Notes: a model not told the origin generated them from the sequence alone. Positions 22,233 to 31,313 are shown, counted from the stretch's first letter. The stretch: 64,000 nucleotides of DNA from Micropruina sonneratiae (GCF_025972045.1 NZ_JAPDHX010000003.1:186001-250000), one strand, 5' to 3'. Program-made: numbers and translations.

Positions 22233-22625
22233 GTGAACACCGCCGACCTCGTCCGGTTGCGCAGGTTGCGGGACCGGATGGACCGCGACTTCGCCGAGCC
22301 GCTGGACATGAAGCGCCTGGCCGGCGAGGCGTTGATGTCGGTCGGGCACTTCCAACGCTCATTCCGGGCGGCCTTCGGCGAAACCCCCTACGCCTGGCTG
22401 ATGACGCGCAGGATCGAGCGGGCCATGACCCTGTTCCGCAACACCGACCAGTCGGTCACCGACGTGTGCATGGCGGTGGGCTGCACCTCGCTCGGCTCGT
22501 TCAGTTCCCGGTTCACCGAACTCGTCGGCGAGACGCCCAGTGCCTACCGCTCCCGTTCGCACGGCGAGCTGGTCGGCCTGCCCAGCTGCATCGTCAAACA
22601 GGTCACCCGGCCGACCCGCGGGTGA
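22233..22625 (+). CDS. AraC-family transcriptional regulator, DNA-binding domain only
   Basis: 130 residues, essentially the double helix-turn-helix domain of AraC regulators: MKRLAGEALMSVGHFQRSFR forms the first HTH, and VTDVCMAVGCTSLGSFSSRF with GETPSAYR the second. No ligand-binding domain is present. Such short AraC proteins often sit beside a VOC gene that they control; here no intact partner is adjacent. GTG 22233 was chosen; GTG 22215 is also in frame. Confidence 0.85.
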   Translation: MNTADLVRLRRLRDRMDRDFAEPLDMKRLAGEALMSVGHFQRSFRAAFGETPYAWLMTRRIERAMTLFRNTDQSVTDVCMAVGCTSLGSFSSRFTELVGETPSAYRSRSHGELVGLPSCIVKQVTRPTRG

Positions 22626-22906
22626 CCGGACGCCGCACCCTCCCGGTCGCTTCGCCGGCGGGCATCGGCACAGCCGAACCGGTCAGGATCCAAGAAGCGT
22701 CGCCACCGCGTCCGGCCTAGTGTCGAAGCCATGACAGCAGTCGAGTCCGGACCGAGAAGGCGCTGATGTGCCTACCCGGCTGGGTGACGCCCGGGTTGGC
22801 CCCGGCGTCCCACCCCGGCCGACGCGACGCACCGGTCAGGCCGCTGCCCATCACTCCCACCGGACATGGGTGCAACACCCGAACCACAACCAGAAAGGAC
22901 CACCCG

Positions 22907-23350
22907 ATGAGCAGGAACACCAACGACACCGCGGGCCTCAGCGCCGAGGAGCGGGCAGCCATGAAGGAGACCATGGCCGAGCGGCGTCGCTCGGCCGGCC
23001 GCGGCGCGAACAAGAGGGCCGCCGAGTTGCAGGACTGCCTCGACAAGATCTCCGCCATGCCCGACGGGGAACGCCGGCTCGCCGAACGGATCCACGAGAT
23101 CGTCACCGAGAACGCTCCCGGCCTCGACCCGAAGACCTGGTACGGCATGCCCGCCTACGCCAAGGACGGCAAGGTGTTGTGCTTCTTCCAAGGCGCCAGC
23201 AAATTCGGCGCGCGCTACTCGACTTTCGGGTTCAACGACGTGGCCAACCTCGACGAGGGGACGATGTGGCCGGCGTCGTGGGCGATCACCGAGCTCGACG
23301 ACGATGACGTCGCCATCCTCACCGCGCTGGTTCGTCGCTCGGTGAGCTGA
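22907..23350 (+). CDS. DUF1801-family protein
   Basis: 147 residues. The C-terminal 90 residues carry the DUF1801 pattern PKTWYGMPAYAKDGKVLCFF, RYSTFGFNDVANLDEG and MWPASWAITELD. The N-terminal 45 residues are charged and helical (EERAAMKETMAERRRSAGR). The molecular function is not established. ATG 22907 follows AGAAAGGA. The 281 bases upstream (22626-22906) hold no gene that I recognise. The 3' end overlaps the convergent CxxC gene by 32 bases. Confidence 0.75.
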   Translation: MSRNTNDTAGLSAEERAAMKETMAERRRSAGRGANKRAAELQDCLDKISAMPDGERRLAERIHEIVTENAPGLDPKTWYGMPAYAKDGKVLCFFQGASKFGARYSTFGFNDVANLDEGTMWPASWAITELDDDDVAILTALVRRSVS

Positions 23351-23624
23351 CGGCGCCGCCGCGGTGGGCGTCGGTGTGGCCGAGGCTCCGGCCGGGCGCA
23401 ACCAGGTCGCGCACGCGCCGCTTCAGTTCGCCGATGTCGGGAAAGCCGCCGTCGGTCTTGCGGTTCCACACGGTGGTGTCGCCGACGAACACCCGGAACA
23501 TGCCGCCGTGCGCGGGAACCAGCAGCACGCCGCCGAGTTCGTCGGCGAATGTCTGCAGCAGCTCGCCCTGGTACCACTGCGCCCGCAACAGCCAGCGGCA
23601 GTCGATGCAGTACCGGATCGTCAC
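23319..23624 (-). CDS. Rdx (SelT/SelW/SelH-like) thioredoxin-fold protein
   Basis: 101 residues with a short thioredoxin-like fold: VTIRYCIDCRW has the CxxC redox pair at residues 6-9, then ELGGVLLVPAHGGMFRV and VWNRKTDGGFPDIGELKRRV. This is the Rdx family, whose eukaryotic members are selenoproteins; here both positions are Cys. The last 25 residues are variable. The start is GTG 23624. It lies downstream of pncA on the same strand. Confidence 0.75.
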   Translation of the reverse strand: MTIRYCIDCRWLLRAQWYQGELLQTFADELGGVLLVPAHGGMFRVFVGDTTVWNRKTDGGFPDIGELKRRVRDLVAPGRSLGHTDAHRGGAVSSPSDEPAR

Positions 23625-23693
23625 GACCGGTCCGGGCGTCGTCGGACCAGCCGGGACGTCGTCGCCTGCCGCGTCGGCGTCCGGGGTGTCGCC

Positions 23694-23707
23694 CGGCAGG
23701 CCTGCCG
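23694..23707 (-). terminator. Possible hairpin after pncA
   Basis: CGGCAGGCCTGCCG is a perfect 14-bp palindrome in the spacer between pncA and the CxxC gene, bordered by further GC pairs. As RNA it would need to open the centre to form a loop. It may reduce readthrough. Confidence 0.3.
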
Positions 23708-23716
23708 CCGGGGCGT

Positions 23717-24274
23717 TCAGCGCTCCACCTCGACTCCGGCCGCGGCGAGTTCATCGACCACGGCCGGCACGTTGTCGCGCGCGACCGCCGCGGTCAGGTC
23801 GAGCAGCACCCGGGTCGGGAAGCCCGCCCGCGCCGAATCCAGGGCGGTGGCCCGCACGCAGTAGTCGGTCGCGATCCCGCACACGTCCACCTCGGACGCC
23901 CGGTGCCGGCGCAGCCAGTCCGCGAGACCGTCGCCCAGGGCGTCCGCCCCTTCGAAACCGGAGTACGCGGCGGCGTACTCGCCCTTGTCGAACACGGCGT
24001 CGAAGTCGCGCCAGGCCAGGTTCGGGTGGAAGTCGGCGCCCGGCGTCCCGGCCACGCAGTGCGGGGGCCATGAGTCCACGAAGTCGGGGGTGGCGGAGAA
24101 GTGCGACCCGGGGTCGATGTGGTGGTCGCGGGTGGCCACCACGTGGTCGTAGCCGGCACCGCCCGCGAGCCGGTCCGAGATCGCGGACGCCGTCGCGGCC
24201 CCTCCGGCGACGGCCAGCGAGCCGCCCTCGCAGAAGTCGTTCTGCACGTCGACGACGATCAGCACCCTGCTCAT
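23717..24274 (-). CDS. pncA: Nicotinamidase
   Basis: Hydrolyses nicotinamide to nicotinate in NAD salvage. 185 residues. The catalytic Asp is in VVDVQNDFCEGGSLAV (Asp9), the Lys in VFDKGEYAAAYSGF, and the nucleophile Cys in GIATDYCVRATALD. Metal ligands lie in TRDHHIDPGSHF. ATG 24274 gives the conserved N terminus MSRVLIVVDVQ. It lies 28 bases after pncB, so the two steps nicotinamide to nicotinate to nicotinate mononucleotide are probably encoded in one transcript. Confidence 0.95.
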   Translation of the reverse strand: MSRVLIVVDVQNDFCEGGSLAVAGGAATASAISDRLAGGAGYDHVVATRDHHIDPGSHFSATPDFVDSWPPHCVAGTPGADFHPNLAWRDFDAVFDKGEYAAAYSGFEGADALGDGLADWLRRHRASEVDVCGIATDYCVRATALDSARAGFPTRVLLDLTAAVARDNVPAVVDELAAAGVEVER

Positions 24275-24302
24275 CGGCTCATCCCTGCCCGCGCACTCGC
24301 GC

Positions 24303-25649
24303 TCATGCCTCACTCCTCGCGTACGGGTTGTCGGTGCTGTTGCCGTCCGCGTCCAGCATCAGTGTCGGGATCGCCGCCTCGCCACGCGACATCTTCAGCG
24401 CCGACAGCGGCAGCTCGGCGCGCGAGCGGGCGTGTCGCTCCTGGGCGGCGCTCAGCGGCTCGGCGCCGACGATCGCGCCGTCACGCACGAGCTCGACCAG
24501 CAGCGGACGGTCGTTGGTGTCACCTTCGGGGGGTGCGCCGATACCGATGACCTCCGCCTCAGCCTTGCCACGTGCGTCCAGCCGGCGCAGCGCGAACTTG
24601 CGACCTCCGATGCTGGTCTTGTTGACGCTCTTCTTCGCGACCGGCAGCAGGGCGGCGTCCGGCTCGTCGGTGTCAGCACGCGCCACCAGCTTGTAGACGA
24701 AGCCACAGGTGGGCGCGCCCGAGCCGGTGACCAGCGACGTGCCGACGCCGAAGCCGTCGACCGGGGCGCCGCGCAGCGCGGCGATCTGCCATTCGTCGAG
24801 GTCGGAGGTGACCATGATCTTCGTGTTCGTCGCGCCCAGCGAGTCGAGCAGCTCCCGGACCTCGCCCGCCAGTTCAGCCAGGTCGCCGGAGTCGAGCCTG
24901 ATGGCACCCAGCCGTCCCTGGGTGAGTTCGACGCCCGTGCGCACCGCGGTGTCGATGTCGTAGGTGTCGACCAGCAGGGTGGTCGATTCGCCGAGCGCGC
25001 CCAGTTGCGCCTCGAACGCCTCTCGCTCCGAGGAGTGCAGCAGGGTGAAGCTGTGCGCGGCCGTGCCGCGGGTGGGGACGCCGTAGCGGCGTCCGGCCTG
25101 CAGGTTCGAGGTGGCGGCGAAGCCGGCGACGAATGCGGCCCTGGCCGCCGCCACGGCCGAGTACTCGTTGGTGCGGCGCGAACCCATCTCGATGCAGGGT
25201 CGGTCCTGCGCCATCGCGGTCATCCGCGAGGCCGCGGACGCCACGGCAGAGTCGTAGTTGTAGATGCTCAACAGCACTGTCTCGAGAATGACCGCCTCGG
25301 CGAACGACCCCTCCACGATCATCAGCGGCGATCCCGGGAAGTACACCTCACCCTCGGGATAGCCCCAGATGCTGCCGCCGAACCGGTAGGAGGCCAGCCA
25401 CTGCGCGAGCGGTTCGTCGACGATGTCCCGGTCGAGAAGGAAGGCGACCGTCTCGTCGTCGAAGGTGAACGCCTCGATCGCCTCGAGGGCCCGGCCCACG
25501 CCGGCGACGACTCCGTAGCGGCGTCCGGTCGGCAACCGGCGGGGGAACAGTTCGAACACCGAGCGCCGGAAGGCGGCGCCGGACCGCATCGCCGCGCGCA
25601 CCATCGTCAACTCGTAGTGGTCGGTCAGCAGCGCCGTCGAGTTCAGCAT
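24303..25649 (-). CDS. pncB: Nicotinate phosphoribosyltransferase
   Basis: Converts nicotinate and PRPP to nicotinate mononucleotide. 448 residues: TALLTDHYELTM at the N terminus, EMGSRRTNEYSAVAAARAA, LRFY-type core TYDIDTAVRTG, IRLDSGDLAELA and TSDLDEW, all hallmarks of the family. ATG 25649 is the natural start; the frame stays open upstream without protein-like sequence. It is divergent from clpS with a 51-base shared promoter region. The pair pncB/clpS is conserved among actinobacteria. Confidence 0.96.
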   Translation of the reverse strand: MLNSTALLTDHYELTMVRAAMRSGAAFRRSVFELFPRRLPTGRRYGVVAGVGRALEAIEAFTFDDETVAFLLDRDIVDEPLAQWLASYRFGGSIWGYPEGEVYFPGSPLMIVEGSFAEAVILETVLLSIYNYDSAVASAASRMTAMAQDRPCIEMGSRRTNEYSAVAAARAAFVAGFAATSNLQAGRRYGVPTRGTAAHSFTLLHSSEREAFEAQLGALGESTTLLVDTYDIDTAVRTGVELTQGRLGAIRLDSGDLAELAGEVRELLDSLGATNTKIMVTSDLDEWQIAALRGAPVDGFGVGTSLVTGSGAPTCGFVYKLVARADTDEPDAALLPVAKKSVNKTSIGGRKFALRRLDARGKAEAEVIGIGAPPEGDTNDRPLLVELVRDGAIVGAEPLSAAQERHARSRAELPLSALKMSRGEAAIPTLMLDADGNSTDNPYARSEA

Positions 25650-25700
25650 GGGCGTCAGCGTAATGGGTGAGCTGTCGGCGCTGTCTGCCAGAATGCCCCC

Positions 25701-26018
25701 ATGGTTTACGCGTCCGCCACGCAGCCCGCGGTGCCCGAGGGCGGCACCGTGCTGGCCGAACGTCCGCAGGACGCCCCGGTCGAGATGATCACCTGGGTGA
25801 CCATCGTCTGGGACGATCCGGTGAACCTGATGAGCTACGTCACGCACGTGTTCATGACCTACTTCAACTACTCCAAGTCGAAGGCGACCAAGCTGATGCT
25901 GCAGGTGCACAACGACGGCAAGGCGGTGGTGTCGTCGGGCACCCGCGAGGCGATGGAGACCGACGTGAACGCGATGCACGCCTACGGCCTGTGGGCCAGT
26001 CTCGAGCGCGCCGAATGA
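25701..26018 (+). CDS. clpS: ClpS, ClpAP/ClpCP adaptor for N-degron substrates
   Basis: 105 residues, normal for ClpS. The core [19 protein letters not shown] has the DDxxN hairpin region that contacts the substrate N terminus, and [16 protein letters not shown] is the conserved C-terminal stretch. It binds the Clp unfoldase and delivers proteins with destabilising N-terminal residues. It overlaps the next gene by ATGA, which couples them. Confidence 0.95.
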   Translation: MVYASATQPAVPEGGTVLAERPQDAPVEMITWVTIVWDDPVNLMSYVTHVFMTYFNYSKSKATKLMLQVHNDGKAVVSSGTREAMETDVNAMHAYGLWASLERAE

Positions 26019-26572
26019 GTCGCTTCAAGCGTTCCGGCGGCCAGCTGCTGATCACCCTGGCCGACTACGAAGAGGCGGTGCTCGAGTCGATGGTCGAGCA
26101 GCTCCTCGGACTGCTCCAGGGCGACGGGGTGGGGGAGTCGTCCGGCGACTCGTTCGCCCAGTGGGAGGCCGAGATGGCGGCCCCGTCCGAGCTGGACACC
26201 TCCGATCCGGTGATCGCCCGGCTGTTCCCGGCCGCCTACCGCGACGACGAGAAGGCCGAGGCGGAGTTTCGCCGGTTCACCGAAGAGGCGCAGCGGCGCA
26301 CCAGGATCGAACAGGGACAGGTGGTGCTCGACGCCCTGCTCGAGACCAATGCCGGACGCGACCCTGCCGTCGTCCGCGAGGCCGACGTCGAGGCCTGGTT
26401 GAAGACGATCACCGCGATCCGGCTCAGCCTCGCGGTGCGGCTGGGCATCGAGACCGCCGCCGACGCGGAGCGGTTGGAGCAGTTGGACGACGACGAGCCC
26501 CAGGCGGTGCTGTACGGCATGTTCGAGTGGCTGGGCTACTTCCTGGAAAGCATGATCGCCAAGCTGCACTGA
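26015..26572 (+). CDS. DUF2017-family protein
   Basis: 185 residues. Actinobacterial DUF2017 proteins follow clpS in conserved order, as here. Visible features are [19 protein letters not shown] near the N terminus, [28 protein letters not shown] mid-protein and a C-terminal [14 protein letters not shown]. It is helical and soluble with no catalytic motif. A role linked to the Clp adaptor is inferred only from the neighbourhood. Confidence 0.85.
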   Translation: MSRFKRSGGQLLITLADYEEAVLESMVEQLLGLLQGDGVGESSGDSFAQWEAEMAAPSELDTSDPVIARLFPAAYRDDEKAEAEFRRFTEEAQRRTRIEQGQVVLDALLETNAGRDPAVVREADVEAWLKTITAIRLSLAVRLGIETAADAERLEQLDDDEPQAVLYGMFEWLGYFLESMIAKLH

Positions 26573-26750
26573 CCCGCCGACCGGCCTGTGGCCGGCGCGC
26601 CTGCCGACGATCGCCCCGCGTCCGGCCGCACCCCTGCCGCTCGCGGTGACCGAGGGGGGGCGTCCGGAAGGGCGATCTCACATTCTGGGATTCGTGAGAC
26701 CGGAAGCTGGGAGGTCAACCCGTTCGGCCCACGGACGCCGTCGCGGCTAC

Positions 26751-26769
26751 TTAGGATAGCCTTCGCTGG
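26751..26769. promoter_or_regulatory. Possible DtxR/IdeR iron box upstream of feoABC
   Basis: TTAGGATAGCCTTCGCTGG matches 14 of 19 positions of the corynebacterial tox operator (TTAGGATAGCTTTACCTAA) and has a strong left half-site. It lies 123 bases before feoA in a 320-base gene-free leader (26573-26892). The right half-site is poor, so the call rests on the left half and on gene function. I see nothing else clear in that leader. Confidence 0.5.
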
Positions 26770-26892
26770 CCCGGACGCAGCCGAGGCCCGGAGCCGGCCA
26801 GTGAGGGTCTTGAGTCCCTTGTCAGAGGGTGACTGCGAGGTTCGCCTCAGCTCACTGAATCGACTACTCGGCGCGATCGATCCGAGCCACGA

Positions 26893-27117
26893 ATGACCCT
26901 ACTCACGCTCGCGGACGCCCCGCTGGCAACCCCACTGACCCTGGCCGGCGTCCCGGCCGGTCACGCCCTCCAGCTCAGCCGGCAGGGACTGCGTCCCGGC
27001 GCGGCGTTCAGCGTCGTGCGGCGCAGCACCGGCGGCGGACGGGTGGTCTCCATCGGCGGCGCCCGGGTCGCCCTCGGCCGATCGCTGCTGCGCGGCATCA
27101 CGGCGGAGTCCCTCTGA
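26893..27117 (+). CDS. feoA: FeoA, SH3-like ferrous transport accessory protein
   Basis: 74 residues with the FeoA SH3-type fold: TPLTLAGVPAGHALQLSRQ, then LRPGAAFSVVRRSTGGGRV and ARVALGRSLLRGITAE. FeoA is thought to modulate FeoB. The stop overlaps the feoB start (TGATG, sharing one base), which points to coupled translation. Confidence 0.9.
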   Translation: MTLLTLADAPLATPLTLAGVPAGHALQLSRQGLRPGAAFSVVRRSTGGGRVVSIGGARVALGRSLLRGITAESL

Positions 27118-29066
27118 TGGCGGGGGACAGCACCACCGTCGCGGTCACCAAGCGTCCCGGCCAGGTGGCCACGTGCCACTGTGCGGTGGCCAACACCGGT
27201 GCCGGACCGGGTGCCCCGGTGATCGCCCTGATCGGTGCTCCGAACTCCGGCAAGTCCACTCTCTTCAACGCCCTGACGGGGGCGCGGACCACCGTCGGCA
27301 ACTGGCCCGGTACCACCGTCGAGGTGGCGCGCGGCGCCTGGCGCGAGCGCACCCTGATCGACCTGCCGGGCGCCTACTCGCTGGACCCCCTGTCTCCGGA
27401 CGAGCAACTCACCCGCGACCTGCTGCTCGCCGACCCCGATGACCGCCCCGACCTCGTGGTCGTGGTCGCCGACGCGGCGCACCTCTCCCGCAGCCTGTAT
27501 CTGGTCAGTCAGGTCCGTGAGCACCCGCAGCGGGTGATCGTGGCGCTGACGATGCTCGACGTGGCGAAGCGGCACGGCATCGAGATCGACACCGAGGCGC
27601 TCAGCGAGGCACTCGGCTGCCCCGTGGTCGGCATCGACCCACGCCGGCGCAACGGCCTGGGCGAACTGGGGCAGGCGGTGACCGCCGCCCTGAAGATCCG
27701 TGCGCCGCACCGGCGCCGGCACGACTGCTGCGCCGACGACCTGGCCAAGGCCGACGAACGCTTCACCTGGGTGGCCGCCGCGGTGGACGCCGGCGCCGCC
27801 GACCCCGGCGAGGACCGGCTGACCTTCTCGGACCGGCTCGACAGGGTCGCCATCGCCCCGGTGCTGGGGCCGCTGCTGTTCCTGGTCGTGATGTGGTTGG
27901 TCTTCCAGGTCACCACCACCGTCGCAGCCCCGCTGCAGGACTTCTTCGACGGGCTGTTCTCCGGTCCGGTCACCGACGCCGCGCTGTCCGGCTTCGCCGC
28001 CGTCGGGCTGACCGGCTCGTGGGTCGAGGGCCTGGTCGTCAACGGCCTCATCGCGGGGGTGGGGATGATCCTCACCTTCGTGCCGCTGATGACGCTGATG
28101 TTCATCCTGCTGGCGCTGCTCGAGGATTCGGGCTACCTGGCCCGGGCCGCCGTGGTCACCGACCGGCTGATGCGTGCCATCGGGCTGCCGGGCAAGGCGT
28201 TCCTGCCCCTGGTGGTCGGCTTCGGCTGCAACGTCCCGGCCATCAGCGCGACCCGCATCCTCGGTGACTCACGGCAGCGACTGCTGACCGCCCTGCTGGT
28301 GCCGTTCACCTCCTGTACCGCCCGCTTGACCGTGTACGTCCTGGTGTCGACGATCTTCTTCGGCCAGTGGGCCGGCACCGTGGTCTTCGGCATCTACCTC
28401 ACCTCGATCGTGGTGATGGTGGCGGTCGGCCTGCTGCTGCGCCGGACGCTGTGGCGCACGATGGGCACCGAACCCCTGGTCATCGACCTGCCGACCTATC
28501 AGCTGCCGACATTGCGGCTCACCGCCGCGGTCACCTGGACGCGGTTGCAGGGCTTCCTGAAGACGGCCTCCGGCATCATCGTGGCGACCGTGGCAGCGGT
28601 CTGGCTGCTGCAGTCGATCCCGGCGCATGGCGGCACCTTCGGCGAGATCGAGGTCGAGGATTCGGTCTACGGCGTGGCCGCCCAGGCGATAACCCCGGTC
28701 TTCGAGCCGGCGGGATTCGCCCAGTGGCAGACCACCTCGGCCCTGGTCGTCGGCTTCGTCGCCAAGGAGGCGGTGATCAGCTCGTGGGCGCAGACCTATG
28801 CCGTCGACGAACCCGAGGGCGACGACCCCGGCTCTCTGGGGCAGCGGATCATGGCCGACTTCGCACACTCCTCAGGTGGGCATCCGGGGCCGGCGGCGCT
28901 GGCGTTCATGATGTTCCTGATGGCCTACACCCCGTGCGTGGCCACGCTGGGCGCCCAGGGCCGCGAGATCGGCTGGCGCTGGACGGGGTTCGGGATCGTG
29001 ATGCAGCTCGCGGTCGCCTGGCTGCTCGCGGTGGCGGTGTTCCAGGTCGGGAGCCTGTGGTGGTAG
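27117..29066 (+). CDS. feoB: FeoB, ferrous iron transporter
   Basis: Fe(II) transporter with an N-terminal G domain. 649 residues. P-loop GAPNSGKSTLFNALTG near residues 40-55, switch TVGNWPGTTVE, DLPGAYSL (G3). The G4 element, usually NxxD, reads TMLD: Thr replaces Asn. From about residue 240 the membrane domain has two Gate motifs, including GFGCNVPAISATR, and YTPCVATLG near the C terminus. An unusual N-terminal CHC precedes the G domain. It is second in feoABC. Confidence 0.95.
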   Translation: MAGDSTTVAVTKRPGQVATCHCAVANTGAGPGAPVIALIGAPNSGKSTLFNALTGARTTVGNWPGTTVEVARGAWRERTLIDLPGAYSLDPLSPDEQLTRDLLLADPDDRPDLVVVVADAAHLSRSLYLVSQVREHPQRVIVALTMLDVAKRHGIEIDTEALSEALGCPVVGIDPRRRNGLGELGQAVTAALKIRAPHRRRHDCCADDLAKADERFTWVAAAVDAGAADPGEDRLTFSDRLDRVAIAPVLGPLLFLVVMWLVFQVTTTVAAPLQDFFDGLFSGPVTDAALSGFAAVGLTGSWVEGLVVNGLIAGVGMILTFVPLMTLMFILLALLEDSGYLARAAVVTDRLMRAIGLPGKAFLPLVVGFGCNVPAISATRILGDSRQRLLTALLVPFTSCTARLTVYVLVSTIFFGQWAGTVVFGIYLTSIVVMVAVGLLLRRTLWRTMGTEPLVIDLPTYQLPTLRLTAAVTWTRLQGFLKTASGIIVATVAAVWLLQSIPAHGGTFGEIEVEDSVYGVAAQAITPVFEPAGFAQWQTTSALVVGFVAKEAVISSWAQTYAVDEPEGDDPGSLGQRIMADFAHSSGGHPGPAALAFMMFLMAYTPCVATLGAQGREIGWRWTGFGIVMQLAVAWLLAVAVFQVGSLWW

Positions 29067-29278
29067 CCGGACCGGTGACCGCCGTCCTGGACGCCCTCAG
29101 TGACGGTGCCGGCTCGCTCGCCGAGGTGGGACGCCGCACCGGGCTGCGCGCCGACGTCGTCCAGGCCGCCGCCGAGCAGTTGGTTCGGATGGGTCGGGCC
29201 CAGGACTGCGTGCTGCAGTTCGGCTGTCCCGCGAAGGGTTGTGGGGGCTGCGCGCTGTCCTGCGCCCTGCGCCGGTAG
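29060..29278 (+). CDS. feoC: FeoC-like winged-helix protein with Cys cluster
   Basis: About 72 residues: a small winged-helix part (VLDALSDGAGSLAEVGRRTG, VVQAAAEQLVRMGRAQ) followed by CPAKGCGGCALSC, four Cys able to hold an Fe-S cluster, as in FeoC proteins. It may sense iron or oxygen and adjust FeoB. It starts at one of several GTG codons (29057, 29060 or 29075) that overlap or follow the end of feoB. Confidence 0.7.
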   Translation: MVAGPVTAVLDALSDGAGSLAEVGRRTGLRADVVQAAAEQLVRMGRAQDCVLQFGCPAKGCGGCALSCALRR

Positions 29279-29446
29279 TCCTCGCCGAGCGCCCACGGGG
29301 CCGCGCCCACCCAAGTGCGGCATGCTGTGCTGACGCGGGTTCGAGGAGGACGCACGCATCAGCGCTGGTGGCCGTGGGCGAGACTGGGTGCCGTGGGGTG
29401 ACGGCACCGGGGGGCGAAGCTGCCCCGCGGAGACTTGTCGGCCTAG

Positions 29447-29839
29447 ACAGTCGAGACCGGCGCGACCAACGAAGTTGCATTCACCAACACACCAGCATCA
29501 CGGTCAGCCCTCGAGTTCCAGGTCGCGGCATCTGGGCCGGAGGACCCCGTGCAGGTGACGGTGACGAACTATTTCGCCCTCGGGTCACTCGCGGTGACGA
29601 AGCGGATCGATGGCTCCGTACCGGACGGACGACGGTTCGAGTTCCTTCTGGCCCGCCAGCGGGAGGTGGACGGGCAGGTCGTCGACCTGGAGTTGCCCAA
29701 CACGTTCGACCCGCCCTCCCCGGCGCCCACTCCGCTGCCGCAGACGGGGTCGGACGCGCGGCTGTGGCTGCTGTACGCCGGAGTCCTGGTGGCGGCGGGT
29801 GGCGCTGCGGTTCTGTTCGTTCGGCGTCGCCGGGGGTGA
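29447..29839 (+). pseudogene. C-terminal remnant of an LPXTG surface protein
   Basis: The open frame from the TAG at 29444 to TGA 29839 reads ETGATNEVAFTNT, then VTVTNYFALGSLAVTKRIDG (DUF5979/pilin-type repeat pattern), FEFLLARQ, a Pro-rich linker and LPQTG, a hydrophobic helix and RRRRG, a complete sortase sorting signal. There is no signal peptide and no credible start, so the protein could not be exported. It is the tail of a large cell-wall adhesin or pilin whose 5' part has been lost. Confidence 0.7.
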
Positions 29840-29849
29840 GGCGATGGCC

Positions 29850-29875
29850 GGCCGGGCGGCTGGCGCCGCCCGGCC
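29850..29875. terminator. Bidirectional terminator
   Basis: GGCCGGGCGGC (29850-29860) and GCCGCCCGGCC (29865-29875) form an 11-bp stem with loop TGGC between the LPXTG remnant and the convergent murI. Confidence 0.7.
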
Positions 29876-29879
29876 GCTG

Positions 29880-30677
29880 TCACCAGATCGCCCCGACGTC
29901 GCGGACGAACCCGCCCATCAGACGGCCCCCGATCCCTTGGAAGTTCTCAGGGTTACCGGTCGTCAGGAACTCGCGGGTCGCCTCACGAGGGGAGTGGTTG
30001 AGCAGTCCCAGCTCGTTCAGGGTCGCCCACGTCGACTTGGCACACTCGTCGGCCGACGAAACCAGCGTCACCGAGTCGCCGAGCACGTAGTTGATCACGC
30101 CGGTGAGCAGCGGGTAGTGGGTGCAGCCCAGGATCAGGGTGTCGATCTTCGCCATCACCAGGGGTTCCAGGTAGTCGTGCGCGATGCCCTCCAGGTCGGG
30201 TCCGCCGGTGACGCCGGCCTCGACGAAGTCGACGAACAGCGGGCACGGGGTGGTGTACAGCTCGACATCGGGCACCGCGGCCAGGGCGTCGTCGTACGAG
30301 CGCGAGTACGCCGTCGCCGTGGTGCAGATCACGCCGATCCGGCCGTTGTTGGTGACGCGGACGGCGCGCCGGGCGGCGGGCAGGATGACGTCGACCACCG
30401 GCACCGAGTACCGTTCGCGGGCGTCCCGCAACACCGCCGACGAGGCCGAGTTACAGGCGATGACCAGGGCTTTCACGCCGCGGTCGACGAGCCGGTCGAG
30501 GCACTCCAGGGCGTACTCGCGCACCTCGGGCAGGCTCTTGGTGCCATACGGCGCGCGGGCGGTGTCACCGAGGTACACGATGTCCTCGTTGGGCATCTGG
30601 TCGACCACCGAGCGGGCCACGGTGAGGCCGCCGAAACCGGAATCGAAGATGCCGATCGGGCCGTCGGTGTTGCTCAC
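29880..30677 (-). CDS. murI: Glutamate racemase
   Basis: Supplies D-glutamate for peptidoglycan. 265 residues, with the two catalytic Cys in [10 protein letters not shown] (Cys75) and [10 protein letters not shown] (Cys185), and [11 protein letters not shown] at the N terminus. The GTG start follows from the conserved N terminus [13 protein letters not shown]. In many actinobacteria murI lies between the clpS/DUF2017 genes and rph, as here in expanded form. Confidence 0.96.
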   Translation of the reverse strand: MSNTDGPIGIFDSGFGGLTVARSVVDQMPNEDIVYLGDTARAPYGTKSLPEVREYALECLDRLVDRGVKALVIACNSASSAVLRDARERYSVPVVDVILPAARRAVRVTNNGRIGVICTTATAYSRSYDDALAAVPDVELYTTPCPLFVDFVEAGVTGGPDLEGIAHDYLEPLVMAKIDTLILGCTHYPLLTGVINYVLGDSVTLVSSADECAKSTWATLNELGLLNHSPREATREFLTTGNPENFQGIGGRLMGGFVRDVGAIW

Positions 30678-30808
30678 GGTGCCGACTCTAGTGGCCGGAC
30701 GCCCGGCGACGTTGCGCGCCGTCGGTCACGTTGCGGGTGTTCCTGCAGCCGCAAAGTGTCGGGACGCGCGCGATGTCGTCGGGGCGGACGCCGTGACAGG
30801 CTGGACGC

Positions 30809-31273
30809 ATGGCCGACGAGCACCAGTACCGCCTCACCGCCACCTGGACCGGTAACCGCGGCTCCGGGACGTCCGGGTACCGCGACTACGACCGCGCGGT
30901 CGAGGTCGAGGTGAGCGGCAAGCCGGTGCTGCTCGGCTCGGCGGACAAGCCGTTCCGTGGGGACGCCGGGCGCTGGAATCCCGAGGACCTGCTGCTGGCC
31001 GCGCTGTCGCAGTGCCACCTGCTGTCCTACCTGCACGCCTGCGTGACGCTCGGGGTGGTCGTCACCGACTACGTCGACGAGGCGTCCGGGGTGCTGGTGC
31101 TGCGGGGCAACGGCGGCGCGTTCCGCGAGGTGGTGCTGCAGCCCCGCGTCACGGTGGCCGATCGGTCGATGGTCGCCGACGGCGTCCGCGCCCACGAGCT
31201 GGCGCACGAGTGGTGCTTCATCGCGAATTCGGTGAACTTCCCGGTGCGGATCGAGCCCACGGTCAGCAGCTGA
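30809..31273 (+). CDS. OsmC/Ohr-family peroxidase
   Basis: 154 residues. The two reactive Cys of the family are in LLLAALSQCHLLSYLHAC and AHEWCFIANSVNFPV. The N-terminal strand YRLTATWTGNRG and the helix NPEDLLLAALS follow the family pattern. OsmC/Ohr proteins reduce organic hydroperoxides using the thiol pair. The Ohr and OsmC subgroups cannot be separated by eye here. It is transcribed on its own. Confidence 0.85.
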   Translation: MADEHQYRLTATWTGNRGSGTSGYRDYDRAVEVEVSGKPVLLGSADKPFRGDAGRWNPEDLLLAALSQCHLLSYLHACVTLGVVVTDYVDEASGVLVLRGNGGAFREVVLQPRVTVADRSMVADGVRAHELAHEWCFIANSVNFPVRIEPTVSS

Positions 31274-31313
31274 ACCGGTCCGGCGGCGGCGCGACGAGCG
31301 ATGAGCCGCATTG

